From: Aradus depressus
Taxonomy: Eukaryota > Arthropoda > Insecta > Hemiptera > Aradidae
Direction: 5' to 3'
DNA length: 64,000 bases
Assembly (NCBI GenBank): GCA_963662175.1
Contig: OY759225.1
Location: 15,307,601 to 15,371,600, forward strand
Below are positions 1-9,632 of this stretch, one piece after another (position 1 is the stretch's first letter; the number at the start of each line of letters is the position of its first letter). Made by a program: the position numbers and the translations under genes. The notes beneath the pieces are model-generated. The model had not been told where the DNA came from. It saw only the letters and a list, made by a program, of their open reading frames with translations, and ran no database searches.

Positions 1-25
1 CTCTATGGATATATAAATTGATTGT

Positions 26-98
26 TTATCCTTACTAGAATGGCCAATTATACAGGTAGTAAAAAAATTTCAACACGAAATATAAAAGCTTATGTATT
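26..98 (+). repeat. Decayed direct duplicate of the end of the 414-797 exon
   Basis: Bases 26-98 match about 766-836: the shared text runs through the last codons of the exon and on to 'aaaagcttatgta' in its 3' flank. Here the copy reads 'attatacag' then 'gtagta', which could act as a 5' splice site, whereas the downstream copy reads into a stop. An in-frame TAA lies at 14-16, so if this was an exon end it is short or broken. It suggests a tandem duplication of part of the unknown gene. Confidence 0.5.
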
Positions 99-101
99 TT
101 T

Positions 102-104
<3 letters not shown>

Positions 105-172
<68 letters not shown>

Positions 173-178
173 TATATG

Positions 179-231
<53 letters not shown>
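105..231. repeat. (TA)n microsatellite
   Basis: An almost pure TA dinucleotide run with a few TG and AA interruptions. The Tyr/Ile-rich open frames across it are products of the repeat and are not genes. It separates a short direct copy of the arm end ('aaaagcttatgta' at 84-96) from the inverted arm at 234-346. Confidence 0.95.
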
Positions 232-233
232 GT

Positions 234-346
234 CTTTTAGGAAACATATTTATTGTTATACATTCAGAATCTCCTTACACAAATCTTATTATAAGATTAT
301 TAATTAGATATTTTAACTTAGTTGAAAAGTGAATACATAAGCTTCT
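234..346 (-). repeat. Left arm of a ~112-bp inverted repeat
   Basis: The reverse complement of this stretch matches 823-938 over about 112 bases with few differences. Both contain the text reading 'gtaaggaga' and 'tgtataacaataaatatgtt'. The two arms enclose the unknown exon at 414-797, so the exon and its splice acceptor sit inside a fold-back unit of about 700 bp. Confidence 0.8.
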
Positions 347-413
347 ATATTCAGTGTTGCAATTTTTTTTTACTATATAATTGGCTATGTATATATATAT
401 TTTTTGTTTTCAG

Positions 414-797
414 TTTAAGGTCAAGTTCAACGTCTATATAGGGATTGATGGACCAATGAAGAATTTAGGATCAACTTCCGTTGACAAAATTAAAATAGAT
501 TCTACCATCGACTCGAAGAAGTTTGATATATCGCTCTCCAAGTACACAATAATATGGTTCGAAAGACCTGACACTAAAGAGTGTACTGTATTCGCCTTCC
601 TCAATTATCCTAAAAAACAAACAGACGTACCAGATCCATGTATTGACAGATGTAAGGACCTCAAGTGGCCCAAAGGACTCAATCTCAAAGAACTAAGTGG
701 AGATTTCATATGCTGCAGCCATGAGGATTTAAGTAAAACAATTAAACTAATTCCGAAAATTGAATGTCTATCCTTACTAGAATGGCCTATTATATAA
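414..797 (+). CDS. Terminal exon of an unrecognised protein (partial)
   Basis: An open stretch of 127 codons and a TAA stop. The upstream text 'ttttttgttttcag' ending at 413 is a good 3' splice site and the frame is open across it, so this is better read as a last exon than as a gene starting at the TTG or ATG before it. The product has six cysteines (one CC pair), several short charged helices and no membrane segment. It begins FKVKFNVYIGIDG and ends LLEWPII. I do not recognise a family. A second, decayed copy of its end lies at 26-98, and inverted repeats flank it, so it may belong to a duplicated or mobile gene. The upstream exons are outside the window. Confidence 0.45.
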   Translation, partial: FKVKFNVYIGIDGPMKNLGSTSVDKIKIDSTIDSKKFDISLSKYTIIWFERPDTKECTVFAFLNYPKKQTDVPDPCIDRCKDLKWPKGLNLKELSGDFICCSHEDLSKTIKLIPKIECLSLLEWPII

Positions 798-822
798 AAA
801 AAAAATTGCAACACTAAAATCA

Positions 823-938
823 AAAGCTTATGTATTTACTTTTCAACTAGGTTGAAATATATAATTAATAATCTTATAATATATAAGATTTGTGTAAGGA
901 GATCTGAATGTATAACAATAAATATGTTTTCTAAAAGA
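823..938 (+). repeat. Right arm of the ~112-bp inverted repeat
   Basis: Partner of 234-346. It starts at 'aaagcttatgta' just after the stop codon and A-rich tail of the unknown exon and ends at 'tttctaaaagag'. The truncated R1-type LINE starts a few bases further on, so that insertion hit the edge of this repeat. Confidence 0.8.
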
Positions 939-946
939 GTAATGTT

Positions 947-1685
947 TACCTACATAATATTTTTTTTTTTTTTGCATTGGAGGGGGAAATGCTGTGACGC
1001 ACATCCAGGGAAGGTAGCCCTGGATAGTGTGGGACTCGAGCCGATTCACCATACCCACTAAAACCCCCTCCTTGCCGATCCTGATTCCCTTCCGCGGAAC
1101 TGACGGTCTGTCATCACTTCGCTGAAGGGAGGAAGGGTGGCTGGTAACGCCCCTTCTTCTGTTTTATTACCGCTACTGTTCCTCGTCAGCCCTCTCCTGA
1201 AGGGCCAACCCGCCCATGATGAGCGCTGCAAAATCGCAGCCTTCATCCCACGACTCCTGGGAGCGCAGCATAGCGTCCACGTAACTGGTAGCAGTGGGGC
1301 GCCCATGCTGCACTCCAGATTTTTCCTTCGCTCCTCAAATCTGGGGCATTTGAGGAGGACATGCTCCGCCGACTCCGTCTCACCAAGGCACGCGGGGCAG
1401 TCTGGTGTTGTTGCTGCCCCGATTTTGTGAAGGTACCCCCGGAACCCACCGTGTCCCGTGAGTACCTGGGTGAGGTGGTAATTCACCTCCCCATGCTTCC
1501 TGGTGAGCCAAGGCTCGACTCGAGGGATGAGCCGATGGGTCCACCGTCCCTTTGTGGACTTGTCCCATTCTTCCTGCCACTCCCTAATTGTCCTGGCCCT
1601 CTCTGGCTCTGCTGGACCAGGGCTGGCCCCCGCGTCCTGATAGAAGACCCGGTTTCCCCTGCGGTCGACGATACCTACATAATAT
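947..1685 (-). mobile_element. 5'-truncated R1-clade LINE with target-site duplication
   Basis: A minus-strand retrotransposon tail. Its poly(A) appears as a T run from 961. Identical 14-bp copies of 'tacctacataatat' lie at 947-960 and 1672-1685 as a target-site duplication, so the insertion is 961-1671. A further copy of the target text occurs at about 1699-1712. The clean duplication and intact frame suggest a fairly recent, 5'-truncated insertion. Confidence 0.85.
1058..1671 (-). CDS. C-terminal part of R1-clade LINE ORF2 (truncated)
   Basis: Read on the minus strand, the frame is open from the insertion edge at 1671 to a TGA at 1058, about 204 codons. It covers the region after the reverse transcriptase: a WQEEWD segment, then KGRWTHRLIP, a LTGHGGFRGYLHKIG segment and a zinc-binding CPAC...H...C cluster. 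This order is characteristic of R1/TRAS-type non-LTR elements, whose ORF2 carries endonuclease and reverse transcriptase for target-primed insertion. The endonuclease and RT domains are missing because of 5' truncation, so the copy cannot move itself. No stop or frameshift is seen in the part that remains. The exact subclade is inferred from motif style only. Confidence 0.8.
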
Positions 1686-1739
1686 GTATAAATAAATGTT
1701 TACCTACATAATATGTACCTATTAAGTGATGGTAAGATG

Positions 1740-2150
1740 TGAGACGAGATTTCTCAAAGAAACAAAAGACGTGGTTTCCCATTGTTTTATTTTTGACCAG
1801 AACCGGTTTTCAACTCGTACAACGTCATCATCAGTGGTATATCTATGATAGAACAAATATAATATACAAATAATGAAAAGTATAAATCTTAAAGCATTAG
1901 CGTACAGAGTAACAAAATAAACAGTTACTTATTCCACCCATACAGCGTAGCGGTTAAAGGATAACTGGCATATCTCAAAGAGGTGGGGATAGCTTTGTTT
2001 CTCTCACTCTATATACAAAAACATTCATTCAAATATACAAAATAACTATGAAACATATCTCTACATAATAGTAAAATATCTCTGCAATAGTATTAAATTC
2101 ATTATACAGCCAAAGAAATTTTTGTCATAAAATATAATAAATAAAAATAA
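1740..2150 (-). repeat. Repeat family A, left (inverted) arm
   Basis: On the minus strand this matches two separated blocks of plus-strand sequence: about 4861-5110 and 6020-6110. Shared landmarks are 'ttgtcctttaaccgctatgc'-like text (near 1950 reversed), a 'gacaaaaatttctttggct' block and the terminal block with AACCGGTT. The terminal block at 1796-1838 contains a hammerhead-like core (listed separately). With the right arm it defines a 4.4-kb inverted-repeat unit, probably a Penelope-like or related retroelement in tail-to-tail copies. Confidence 0.6.
1796..1838 (-). ncRNA. Hammerhead-like ribozyme motif (family A, left)
   Basis: Minus strand: ACCA, then the core CTGATGA, a 16-nt segment, GAA, the palindrome AACCGGTT, C, then TGGT. 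ACCA and TGGT can form stem I around the core and the predicted cleavage base. AACCGGTT can form stem III only between two molecules or as a minimal stem. The stem II segment pairs poorly (CGT/ACG only), so activity is doubtful. Hammerheads with minimal stem III are known from Penelope-like retroelements. Confidence 0.35.
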
Positions 2151-2205
2151 AATAAAATTGTATAAAAAATGTTATCACAGAGTTAAAAAATAAATAAAAA
2201 AAAAA

Positions 2206-2533
2206 GGGCGCCGGTAGCTCAGTGGTGTGAGTGCTTGCTTTCTGAGCTCGAAACCCGACGGAGGCTCTTACTTTATTTTATCTGGGAGGTAAAATAAACT
2301 TAAGCAAGCCCTCCTTCGGATGGGACGTTAAGCGATGGTCCCGGGCCTGTACGATGTCAGGTACTCGTTAAAGATCCCTGCACTAAGTGAATAAAAATTT
2401 AGGGTACACAAAATTTAGGACTCCCACAGTAGAGTTGGGCTCATGTCCACCAGAGTGACGAAAGAGCGCTCTGGCAGTAGGCATTTTGACCTCGTAGTTA
2501 AAGCCCGGGCATGAGTCATAAAACCTAACCTAA
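2206..2533 (+). mobile_element. SINE-1, nearly full length, telomere-like tail
   Basis: tRNA-derived head with an A box ('tagctcagtggtgtgag') and B box ('gctcgaaaccc'); about 11 bases before the B box are missing. The body contains the family landmarks 'ccttcggatgggacgttaag', 'aggtactcgttaaagatccc' and 'gcccgggcatgagtcataa'. The 3' end is 'aaacctaacctaa', that is, CCTAA units. More than 20 copies or pieces of this family are spread over the window in both orientations. Confidence 0.9.
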
Positions 2534-4108
2534 ATAAAATAAAATACACATAATGAATACATATTATTACAACCAGCCAAAAAACTTTTTACAATACATC
2601 TGTTACAGGACAGCTACTTTCCTTAGTTTGGAACCAGTCTCTCACACCAGGTAGGTCAGGAGAAGGGAGTTCTTAACATCTATATTTTTTTTAAGACTGT
2701 TCGTATCCTCATATAACGAAAGTCGCATCTCCAAGCCTTCTAGGATATCTGTACGTCTTGGTACCCTCGTCTAACTGTGCCACTCTATGGGTACCAGTAT
2801 CCCCACCACTTTGAGCTATGCCAGTTGTCCTTTAACCGCTATGCTGTGTGAAATGAAAATGAAATGAAAAGAAATTTTATTATTCTGGGACCGAGGTCCC
2901 CTAAGAATAAATACATACAGAGTAAAGAAAATGAAACAGTGAAATATAGTATCAGAACAAAGAAATAAAAAGATAGGTAGGTAAATAAAAATTAGTGCTA
3001 CATTGGAGAAAAACTATACAACTAAAAAATAGATAAACAGGAAATAAAAAAAACAGGAAAAAACATAGAATTAACAACTTCAATATGATGAAAAAATATA
3101 AATAAAAGTATCTACAAAAATAAGAGAGAATAAGAAAAAAAGAAAAACTAAGAAAGAAATAAAATTGATAATATAAATATAAATATAAATCGACCGAGCA
3201 CAGTACTATGATGGTTGTTTATAAAAGAGAAGGAAGGATGCCCAGTAGGGTGTCCGCTAATTTGAAAAAGTCCGTTTTTTCGAGGTCCCTTCCCAAAATC
3301 GTGTGTAGTTTGGTGAAAAAAAATTTTGTGAATTTTTTCAGATTTTTCAAAATGAATTTAAAGGTGCCTGTGAGAGGTCAAAGTTTTACATGCAGCTTAA
3401 ATGGGGTTTTGGAGCTGTTTGAGACTTTTCAGCGTAGTTCCCGGTATTTTAATCGAAAAAACCTGAAAATATGTACATTGGGGTTTTGAAGGTCGCTGAT
3501 TTCAAATTTCATGTCAAAAATGCACGTTGAAAAGTTGTAGTCGTCAAAAAAACGGTATAAAAAACGTAAATTATCATTTTTATGGATATATCAATCAAAT
3601 ATATCAATTTATATGTTTTCAAGGTCTCTAAACTCAAATTCAATGTCAGATTCAACATTTGACAATTACAGCTGTGAGAAACAGTCATTAATTTGTCAAA
3701 ATTACAGATGTAAAAATCTAATTTATCAATAATTAAAAATAAATTCAAAATAAAATCAATAATAATTATTTTATTAAATATTCACTCATTTATTAATTAT
3801 TTATAATGGTGATAATAATAATTATTATTATTATTAATTATTATTTCCATTATAATATTATATTATCAAATTTCATTCAAATATATTCATTTTTTGGCTT
3901 TTGTCGTTGCTCAACACCAATTATAGGGGCAGTTGGGGTGGTAATTGTGACGGCCTGGGGTAAATGTGACGGACTGGATATTTTCAACATAAAGTAAAAA
4001 ACATTTGATATAAACGTAGAAATAATTTTCTTTCATGTTTTGCAAAGAATATTTAACGTTGACAATTTATGTTTTTTGTCTTATGATATGATATGATAAT
4101 GCCCAGCC

Positions 4109-4110
<2 letters not shown>
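2534..4110. other. Repeat-derived, A-rich stretch without a supported gene
   Basis: About 2797-2850 carries another direct copy of the family A core (text around 'gtcctttaaccgctatgctg'). 2860-3200 is A-rich low complexity. A 93-codon open frame at 3208-3489 has no recognisable domain and is judged fortuitous. 3808-3850 is an AAT/ATT-rich run. Confidence 0.6.
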
Positions 4111-4111
<1 letters not shown>

Positions 4112-4163
<52 letters not shown>

Positions 4164-4370
4164 CTTTTGGCTTTATGTACGGTGCATATTAGCCATGTCA
4201 ATGTGTTATATATAATTATTTAAGACATCCATGGCCCCGGGAGAAAGTTCTATCTACGAAATAAAACTCACTCCCGGACGGGATACGAACCCGCAAACCA
4301 TGGTGAGACCATGCGACCAAAGCCCTACGCTCTAGCCCGCACGGCCACCATGGCCCCCCCAGCCAAGGTT
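4112..4370 (-). mobile_element. SINE-2 copy with 13-bp target-site duplication
   Basis: Second tRNA-derived family. On the minus strand the head reads 'gtgcgggctagagcgtaggg' followed by a B box 'gggttcgtatccc', then 'gtgagttttatttcgtagat'. The poly(A) tail shows as a T run of about 41 at 4123-4163. 'cccagccaaggtt' at 4112-4124 and 4358-4370 is an exact 13-bp target-site duplication, so the copy is 4125-4357. Other copies are at 29541 and 40259. Confidence 0.85.
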
Positions 4371-4586
4371 AAAAATAAAATTAATTTAGAAAGCAGAAAA
4401 TAAGATAGGATAAAAAATAAATAAATGCATAATAAAAATATATTAATGTGTAAATGAGCCAAAAATGAATACTATTGATTATGATCGAATAATTTGGGAA
4501 ATATGATTAAAAAAAATATATAATAAAAATAGAGAATGACAAAGACAAGAAAGAGAGAAAAAAAAAGGGAAAAGTAATTTGAATGA

Positions 4587-4833
4587 TTAGATAATTAAGG
4601 TTGACGAATTAGAGAATACAGGGGAGAGATCAAAGAGGAGTGGATTGTTTAGTGAAGAGGAAATGGAATAGTGAGGATTTGAAGGAAGCCACGGAAGGAG
4701 AGTGACGGATTGGGGGAGCCAGGGAGTTGTAGAGAGAGGAGACCCGGACAAGAACCGCATTGGGAAAGGCTGAGGAGCGATGGGAGGCATGAAGAGGTCT
4801 GAAGGACGGGATCTAGTGTGCCTATGGTGAACC
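4587..4833 (-). pseudogene. C-terminus of a non-LTR reverse transcriptase ORF
   Basis: Minus-strand translation gives a short C-terminal stretch with the pattern F-P-N-A-V...LYNSLAPPIRHSPSVASFK...F, ending at a TGA. This resembles the last segment of many LINE reverse transcriptases, where FxxRxxxLWNSLPxxI...S...FK is common. The start is lost. It sits between the arms of repeat family A and may be an older insertion or part of that element. Only about 60 residues can be matched. Confidence 0.5.
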
Positions 4834-4860
4834 GAGGACTGAAGACTGTGTGGGTGGGGT

Positions 4861-5110
4861 AAGTTTTTATTATATATTGTATTTTATGACAAAAATTTCT
4901 TTGGCTCTATAGTGAATTTTACTATTATGTAGAGATTTGTTTTATAGTTATTGTGTATATTTGAATGAATGTTTTTGTATGTAGAAAGAGAGTGAACCTG
5001 GCTATCCCTACCCCTTTGAGCATGACAGTTGTCCTTTAACCGCTATGCTCTGTGGGTGGGATAAGTGTTTATTTTGTTACTCTGTTCCCTGATGCTTTAA
5101 GATGTATAAT
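4861..5110 (+). repeat. Repeat family A, right arm, first block
   Basis: Matches the reverse complement of about 1880-2150, including 'gacaaaaatttctttggct' and the 'gtcctttaaccgctatgct' landmark near 5030. The match breaks near 5110 and resumes near 6020, so 5110-6020 is inserted or unrelated sequence. Confidence 0.6.
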
Positions 5111-5323
5111 TTTTATTATTTGTGTATAGACCGGGAGTGGAATACAAATAGTTATTTCCAATTAGCCGAACTACGATTCCTCTCTGGCGATTCAATGAAG
5201 GACCACTCCAAAAATTGGAGAATAAAATAAGGTAAAAATAATAAGATTGATGAAGTTTGAAAAATATAAAAGAATATAATAAACAAAAGAAAACCTGTGA
5301 GATGCAGCCAACTGAAAAAGAAT

Positions 5324-5646
5324 ACAAAATATAACAACATTTATACAAAATATAACAACATTTATACAAAATATAACAACATTTATACAAAATATAACAA
5401 CATTTATACAAAATATAACAACATTTATACAAAATATAACAACATTTATACAAAATATAACAACATTTATACAAAATATAACAACATTTATACAAAATAT
5501 AACAACATTTATACAAAATATAACAACATTTATACAAAATATAACAACATTTATACAAAATATAACAACGTTTATATAAAATATAACAACATTTATACAA
5601 AATATAACAACATTTATACAAAATATAACAAAATTTATACAAAATA
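5324..5646 (+). repeat. 21-bp minisatellite, about 15 copies
   Basis: Unit 'tataacaacatttatacaaa' plus one base (21 bp), nearly identical through the array; a few units differ (for example 'acaacgtttatataaa' near 5570). Because 21 is a multiple of 3, several frames stay open and give artificial KYNNIYT or CYILYK repeat peptides. They are not counted as genes. Confidence 0.95.
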
Positions 5647-5649
5647 AAA

Positions 5650-5998
5650 ATTAACTTAATATTATGGGGGGAAAATGTAACGACTTGATGAAAATAAAAG
5701 TCCATAAGATAGTGATGAGATGACGGCGAGATGTTAGGATGATGGTTGCTTGGTGATAGGATGCACCGACTGGTGATACGACTTTATGGTGGTAATGGCA
5801 GGGCTGATGGATATTTTGATGCGGTCTTGGAGACTCCTAGTAGGCTACTGACTAGCTTAGGTAGAGCCTACTTTAGTAAACATTAGAGGATGTAGGCTTA
5901 GTAGAATTAGTAGACTAAAAAATAGTAGAAGTAGACTTCATTCCAACAATTTAATTTTAATAAATACTAAAATGAAAAAAATGTTAAAATTTTAAATT
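5650..5998. other. No gene seen; short G/T-rich irregular repeats
   Basis: Contains loosely repeated 'gatgatgg'/'tggtgata' and 'tagtaga' words and no open frame of note. It separates the two blocks of the family A right arm. Confidence 0.5.
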
Positions 5999-6019
5999 AA
6001 TGCCGAAACAATTTGTATA

Positions 6020-6110
6020 TTATATTTATTCTATCATAGATGTACCACTGACGATGACTCTGTTTAGTTGAAAACCGGTTCTGGTCAAAAATAAAGAGTG
6101 GGAAGGCAAC
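6020..6110 (+). repeat. Repeat family A, right arm, terminal block
   Basis: Inverted counterpart of about 1786-1860. It reads 'ctatcatagatgtaccactg', the hammerhead-like core, then 'ctggtcaaaaataaag'. The order relative to the left arm shows the two arms point outward from the same repeat. Confidence 0.65.
6044..6085 (+). ncRNA. Hammerhead-like ribozyme motif (family A, right)
   Basis: ACCA, core CTGACGA, a 15-nt segment, GAA, AACCGGTT, C, TGGT. Relative to the left copy the only core change is T to C at the one core position that is free to vary in hammerheads (CUGANGA). Stem I (ACCA/TGGT) and the palindromic stem III are kept; stem II is not convincing. Confidence 0.35.
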
Positions 6111-6406
6111 GTATTTTATTTCTATAATCTTTACTTGCTTATTGTTTTATTTTATATAAGTTTTTTAATAGAAGTCAATTAGATAGTCAAAAAACAATCA
6201 AGTAGGAAGAATGGCAAGCAGGTAATCACGGAATATGTTTATGGTTCCCAAAACTATTTAAATCAAAAACTATAAAAAATTTAATATTTTATGGCTATTA
6301 ATTGAAATATAATTTTATTTCAAAATAAATAATTTGAAATGGTTGTCAAATAACTTATTTTAAAATGTTATTAGTTATTGGAATAAAAAGAGCCCAAAGT
6401 GTGATC

Positions 6407-6790
6407 TTAATATGATAATATACGGTGGATGGTATTTCCCCCACTCTGCCTCATGAGCTCAAGGTGAGCCCTTCCCTTAGCTGCTCCTGACTTGCCTGGT
6501 AATTGCCAGTCACTAGTTAGGTGTATAATCACTGTTATTTTGTATCCAACAACTTTTATTGACGAAAAATACTTTTGTAAAACTTTATGGAACAGTAGGC
6601 AAGGTGATCCAGCTTCTGCAGTGGGTTGTTTGGACTTGGGTGCCGGTTTATAAGTTTCTTGGTGGCGTCTCAAGAGGTAGTCCCTTAGTTCGGATGTGTT
6701 GGAGCTAGTTTTGAATAAAACTTCGCACAAAGTAGATTTAGCACTTTTCCCGTCATCCTGTTTGATAAAAAAACTTCCTCAAGTCCGATT
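6407..6790 (-). pseudogene. hAT transposase remnant, BED zinc-finger region
   Basis: Minus-strand translation contains DDGKSAKSTLCEVLFK, then SSNTSELRDYLLRRHQETY. This follows the layout of BED zinc fingers at the N-terminus of hAT transposases (DGKxAxC..C......TSxLRxHLxxxH). One cysteine and the first histidine are replaced (C to L, H to Y), so the metal site is broken. A stop lies just upstream, and downstream sequence (QPTAEAGSPCLLF...) does not continue a recognisable transposase. This is an old fragment. Confidence 0.55.
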
Positions 6791-6852
6791 TTGGCGACAA
6801 GCTACGCATCACATTTCCAAGTTCCAAGTCCAACTCGAACTGTGAAATAGAG

Positions 6853-7003
6853 TTAGGTTAGGTTAGGTTTTATGACTCGTACCCGGGCTTTAACTACGAG
6901 ATCATATCGCCTACTACAAGAGCGCTCTTTCGTCACTCTGGTGGACATGAGTCCGACTCTACTGTGGGAGTCCTAAATTTTGCCTCCCAGATAAAATAAA
7001 CTA
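6853..7003 (-). mobile_element. SINE-1, internally deleted, TTAGG tail
   Basis: On the plus strand it begins 'ttaggttaggttaggtttt' (the tail, reversed), then the 3' body. It jumps from 'aaattttgcc' straight to 'tcccagataaaataaact', losing the middle, and lacks the tRNA head. Confidence 0.85.
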
Positions 7004-7365
7004 GGAGAAATAGAAAGGAAAATGGAAAGAAGAAAAATATAAGGAGAAGGAGTTTCTTGGAAAAAGGTCCGTCATAGAATCATAATAGACGTATCTTTCT
7101 GGTTTAGCACTCTATACTAGGAATTGGATTGGTTTTGTGTTCACAAGGGGCCAGCTTTAAATCAAAATATTTCTAGGAAAACAATCTGTTTCCGATAAAA
7201 CACCAGGTTGAAAACTTACGCAACTTTCTTAAAAATATACCTATATGAACATTTCGATAAATTTCTTCTTGTTTTTATTCAAAACGTATCCATTTTAATG
7301 AAGGAAAATTAATATCGATAGTTACTTGGACTATCGACTATCTCTAGAAGAGCTTCAAAAGAGCT

Positions 7366-7405
7366 CTCTGGTAGTGATACGACCTAGTAGCCCGGGCATG
7401 AGTCA
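7366..7405 (+). mobile_element. SINE-1 3' fragment
   Basis: Only the last part is left: 'ctctggtagtgatacgacc' followed by 'agcccgggcatgagtcaaa'. It is followed by a GA-rich run at 7432-7448. Confidence 0.6.
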
Positions 7406-7687
7406 AACAAACAAACAGGTTTGGTAGCTGGAGAGAGAGAGAGAGAAAGATGCCACATGGCGGGCTCCAGCGGCAGAGATCCACACTAGTCAGTCAGCTG
7501 TTAGCGGGAGGACAGCCAACATCCAACTTATTCTGTACGCCCCCCGACCTTCATCTCTCACGTCTTCACAAACCCAAACTTAAGGTAGTATTTTTATATT
7601 TCATCAGCAACAATTTTAATTCATACATTATTATTCCATTGTTGTAGGCATAAAAGAAGACTTCAGTAGCTCTATGTACATGGCTGG

Positions 7688-7880
7688 AGGACACCGTCCT
7701 TCGGATGGGACGTTATAATGGTCTCGAGGCTGTGCAGTGTCAGATATTCTTTAAACACCCCTAGCCCAACTCAAATTTGAGTAATGAAAATGTAGGTCTC
7801 CCAGAGTTTTCAGGGAATCGTAAATGATAAGAGCATTGGATGCATAGGTTCCTAGGTGTCCACAACATCCCACTTTTTAA
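7688..7880 (+). mobile_element. Diverged SINE-1 piece with LINE-B-like tail
   Basis: 'ccgtccttcggatgggacgt' and 'ctttaaacacccctagccc' match the SINE-1 body. From about 7810 the text ('gataagagcattggatgc') resembles the 3' region of LINE-B at 27545-27600, so two repeats abut here. Confidence 0.5.
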
Positions 7881-8039
7881 AAAAAAATTAATCTAATCTA
7901 CATTAATTAATTGTTATTTTAACAAAAATTCGATCTTTTTATGGTAATTTTATTATGGTAAAAGTCCCTTTGTTTTAGGTACTATTACAGTTATATAAAG
8001 TAGGGTAAGTTATATGATCGGTGAGAAATTCGATGTTTA

Positions 8040-8520
8040 GTTTTCACCGGAATCCCTTCCCTGGAAGCGCTGGGCTTCCCCCTTATTATATTACCTGTAT
8101 GTTTTTTACTACCTAAACCAAGCCCTACATGAAGTACTCAGTCTCCCAGTTTCCTTAATGAACCTGAGAATGCTCTAATAGTCCAATCTTCTAAAGTCCT
8201 CCTCTGCGATTACATCTTTACCAAATATGTGGAATCTCGTTCGTGCGTATCCCGAGCATATTCCCAGGAAGTGTGCCGCCGTCTCGTCTTCTTCCCCACA
8301 TCTGTCACAGATGAGACTGTCCAGTGTCTATTGAACGGACCATGTCCTCCACTCCAGTTAGTTGCCGAAGTTCGTTCCTTTTGAGGTTCAGGATCCCATC
8401 CGTCAACGTCTTGGACTCCCCTGCCAGGAGCATTGACTGTCTGCTTGTGGGTTTTTCTCTCCATGACCGCTCCAAAGGATCTTTTTCAATCCAGGTTCTG
8501 TTTGGATCGGCCAAAGAAAA
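8040..8520 (-). pseudogene. LINE-B copy 1, ORF2 C-terminus, frameshifted
   Basis: Two minus-strand frames together cover the C-terminal end of a non-LTR retrotransposon ORF2. One holds LLAGESKTLTDGILNLKRNE and RQLTGVE; the other continues with GHGPFNRHW, VTDVGKK and ends at KM. The same segment recurs at 27663-27930 (minus) and 53083-53290 (plus), and the three copies show the original frame ran into a LTGHGPFNRYLH segment followed by a Cys-rich part. Endonuclease and reverse transcriptase domains are absent. The shared 3' text 'cccttccctggaagcgctgg' starts near 8054. It is a dead, 5'-truncated copy with at least one frameshift. The clade (Jockey/I-like) is uncertain. Confidence 0.65.
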
Positions 8521-8539
8521 GCGGATCAGAGGAGGGAGT

Positions 8540-8980
8540 TCAACTCTAATAACTACCTGTGTAATGAATGTATCAACACGAAATTTTGTATGATGACTTG
8601 TTTGATTTGTTTATTGAGGTAAATGAATATTGCTACTGGAAATTTTGTGTAGCTGACCAGCTGATTTCAAAAAAGAAAAAAAAAATCGACGTTGAATCAC
8701 AGACACTTTACTTCTTCTGAACAAATTATTCAATTAACTTTTCGTTCCCCCTTCAAAAGCATTCAACCGTTTGCTTCAATATTCAACAGTAGGAGCACAG
8801 AAGATCCTAAATTTTATGTCGATAAATACCACCGATGTAATGAATATATCAACACAAAATTTAGTACGAGAATTCAGAAGTCACTGTATAAATCAAATAT
8901 TGAATTTTAGCCCAAATAGTCGATTGGCTTTGGAGGGAGAGCTAAAACCTTCATTGAATTTCTCAGCCTTTATATGAAAA
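8540..8980 (+). repeat. Dispersed repeat D, two partial copies
   Basis: Carries the family's text 'gtaatgaatgtatcaacacg' followed by 'aaattttgtatga' at about 8558-8590, and again at 8836-8950 with 'agtcgattggctttggaggg'. Family D is the most common unclassified repeat here (see 36535, 39096, 47230). No protein was found in it. Confidence 0.6.
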
Positions 8981-9159
8981 GATTATTGTTGAAATACATT
9001 TTTTTGAATAGATAAACTGAGGAAGCGTGGCCAGATAGAAACAGTATTTGGGGTGACACTCCTGGCTGCAGGCCAGGGACTTTCAGGACATCCCCCGTCT
9101 ACGTCCACCAGTCAAAATGTTTTCTTTTCTCTTTGGGTCAGAAGTTTTATTTCAAACTA

Positions 9160-9230
9160 CAGTAGACCCTCGATTATTCGCGCCCCTTGGTTCCAGAGGA
9201 AGCGCAGATAACCGAGCGTTTTAACTTTTT
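9160..9230 (+). mobile_element. Solo pogo-like transposon end
   Basis: 'cagtagaccctcgattattc' after a TA resembles the terminal inverted repeats of pogo/Tigger-type elements, as at 40186 and 42641. No matching right end was found nearby. Confidence 0.4.
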
Positions 9231-9342
9231 GGGCAATAAATGTCTATTTACTCAAATTAAAAAATCATCTGATGAAATACGTCATTGTAAGGATGTTGAG
9301 ATTAAAAAAAAAAAAAAATATATTGATGAATAAAAAAATAGT

Positions 9343-9632
9343 TATTGTGACTCACGCCCGGGCTTTAACTACGAGGTCAAATCGTCTATTAGAGCGCTCT
9401 TTCTTCACTCTAGTGGACATGAGCCCGACTCTACTCTGGGAGTCCCAAATTTTGCCTACCCTACATTTTTATTCACCAGGGGTCTTGTAACGGATACCTG
9501 ACATCATACAGGCTCGAGACAATCACTTAACGTCCCATCCGAAGGACGGCGTGCTTAAGTTTATACTATCTCCCAGATAAAATGAACTAAGGGCCTCCGT
9601 CGGGTTTCGAAACGCACGATATTGAGCCCAGA
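9343..9632 (-). mobile_element. SINE-1, missing the first part of the head
   Basis: Runs from 'gttattgtgactcacgcccg' through the body to 'gggtttcgaaacgcacgat' (B box) and stops at 'gagcccaga'. The A box is lost. The tail is of the 'ataac' type and not CCTAA. Confidence 0.85.

Noticed and set aside
92..332. Open frames of Tyr/Ile repeats
   Set aside because: They are translations of the (TA)n run.
1137..1711. Plus-strand frames of about 100 residues
   Set aside because: Shadows of the minus-strand R1-type coding region.
5097..5705. 202-residue CYILYK-repeat frame and the opposite KYNNIYT frame
   Set aside because: The 21-bp minisatellite keeps frames open on both strands; no start context, domain or splice signal supports coding.
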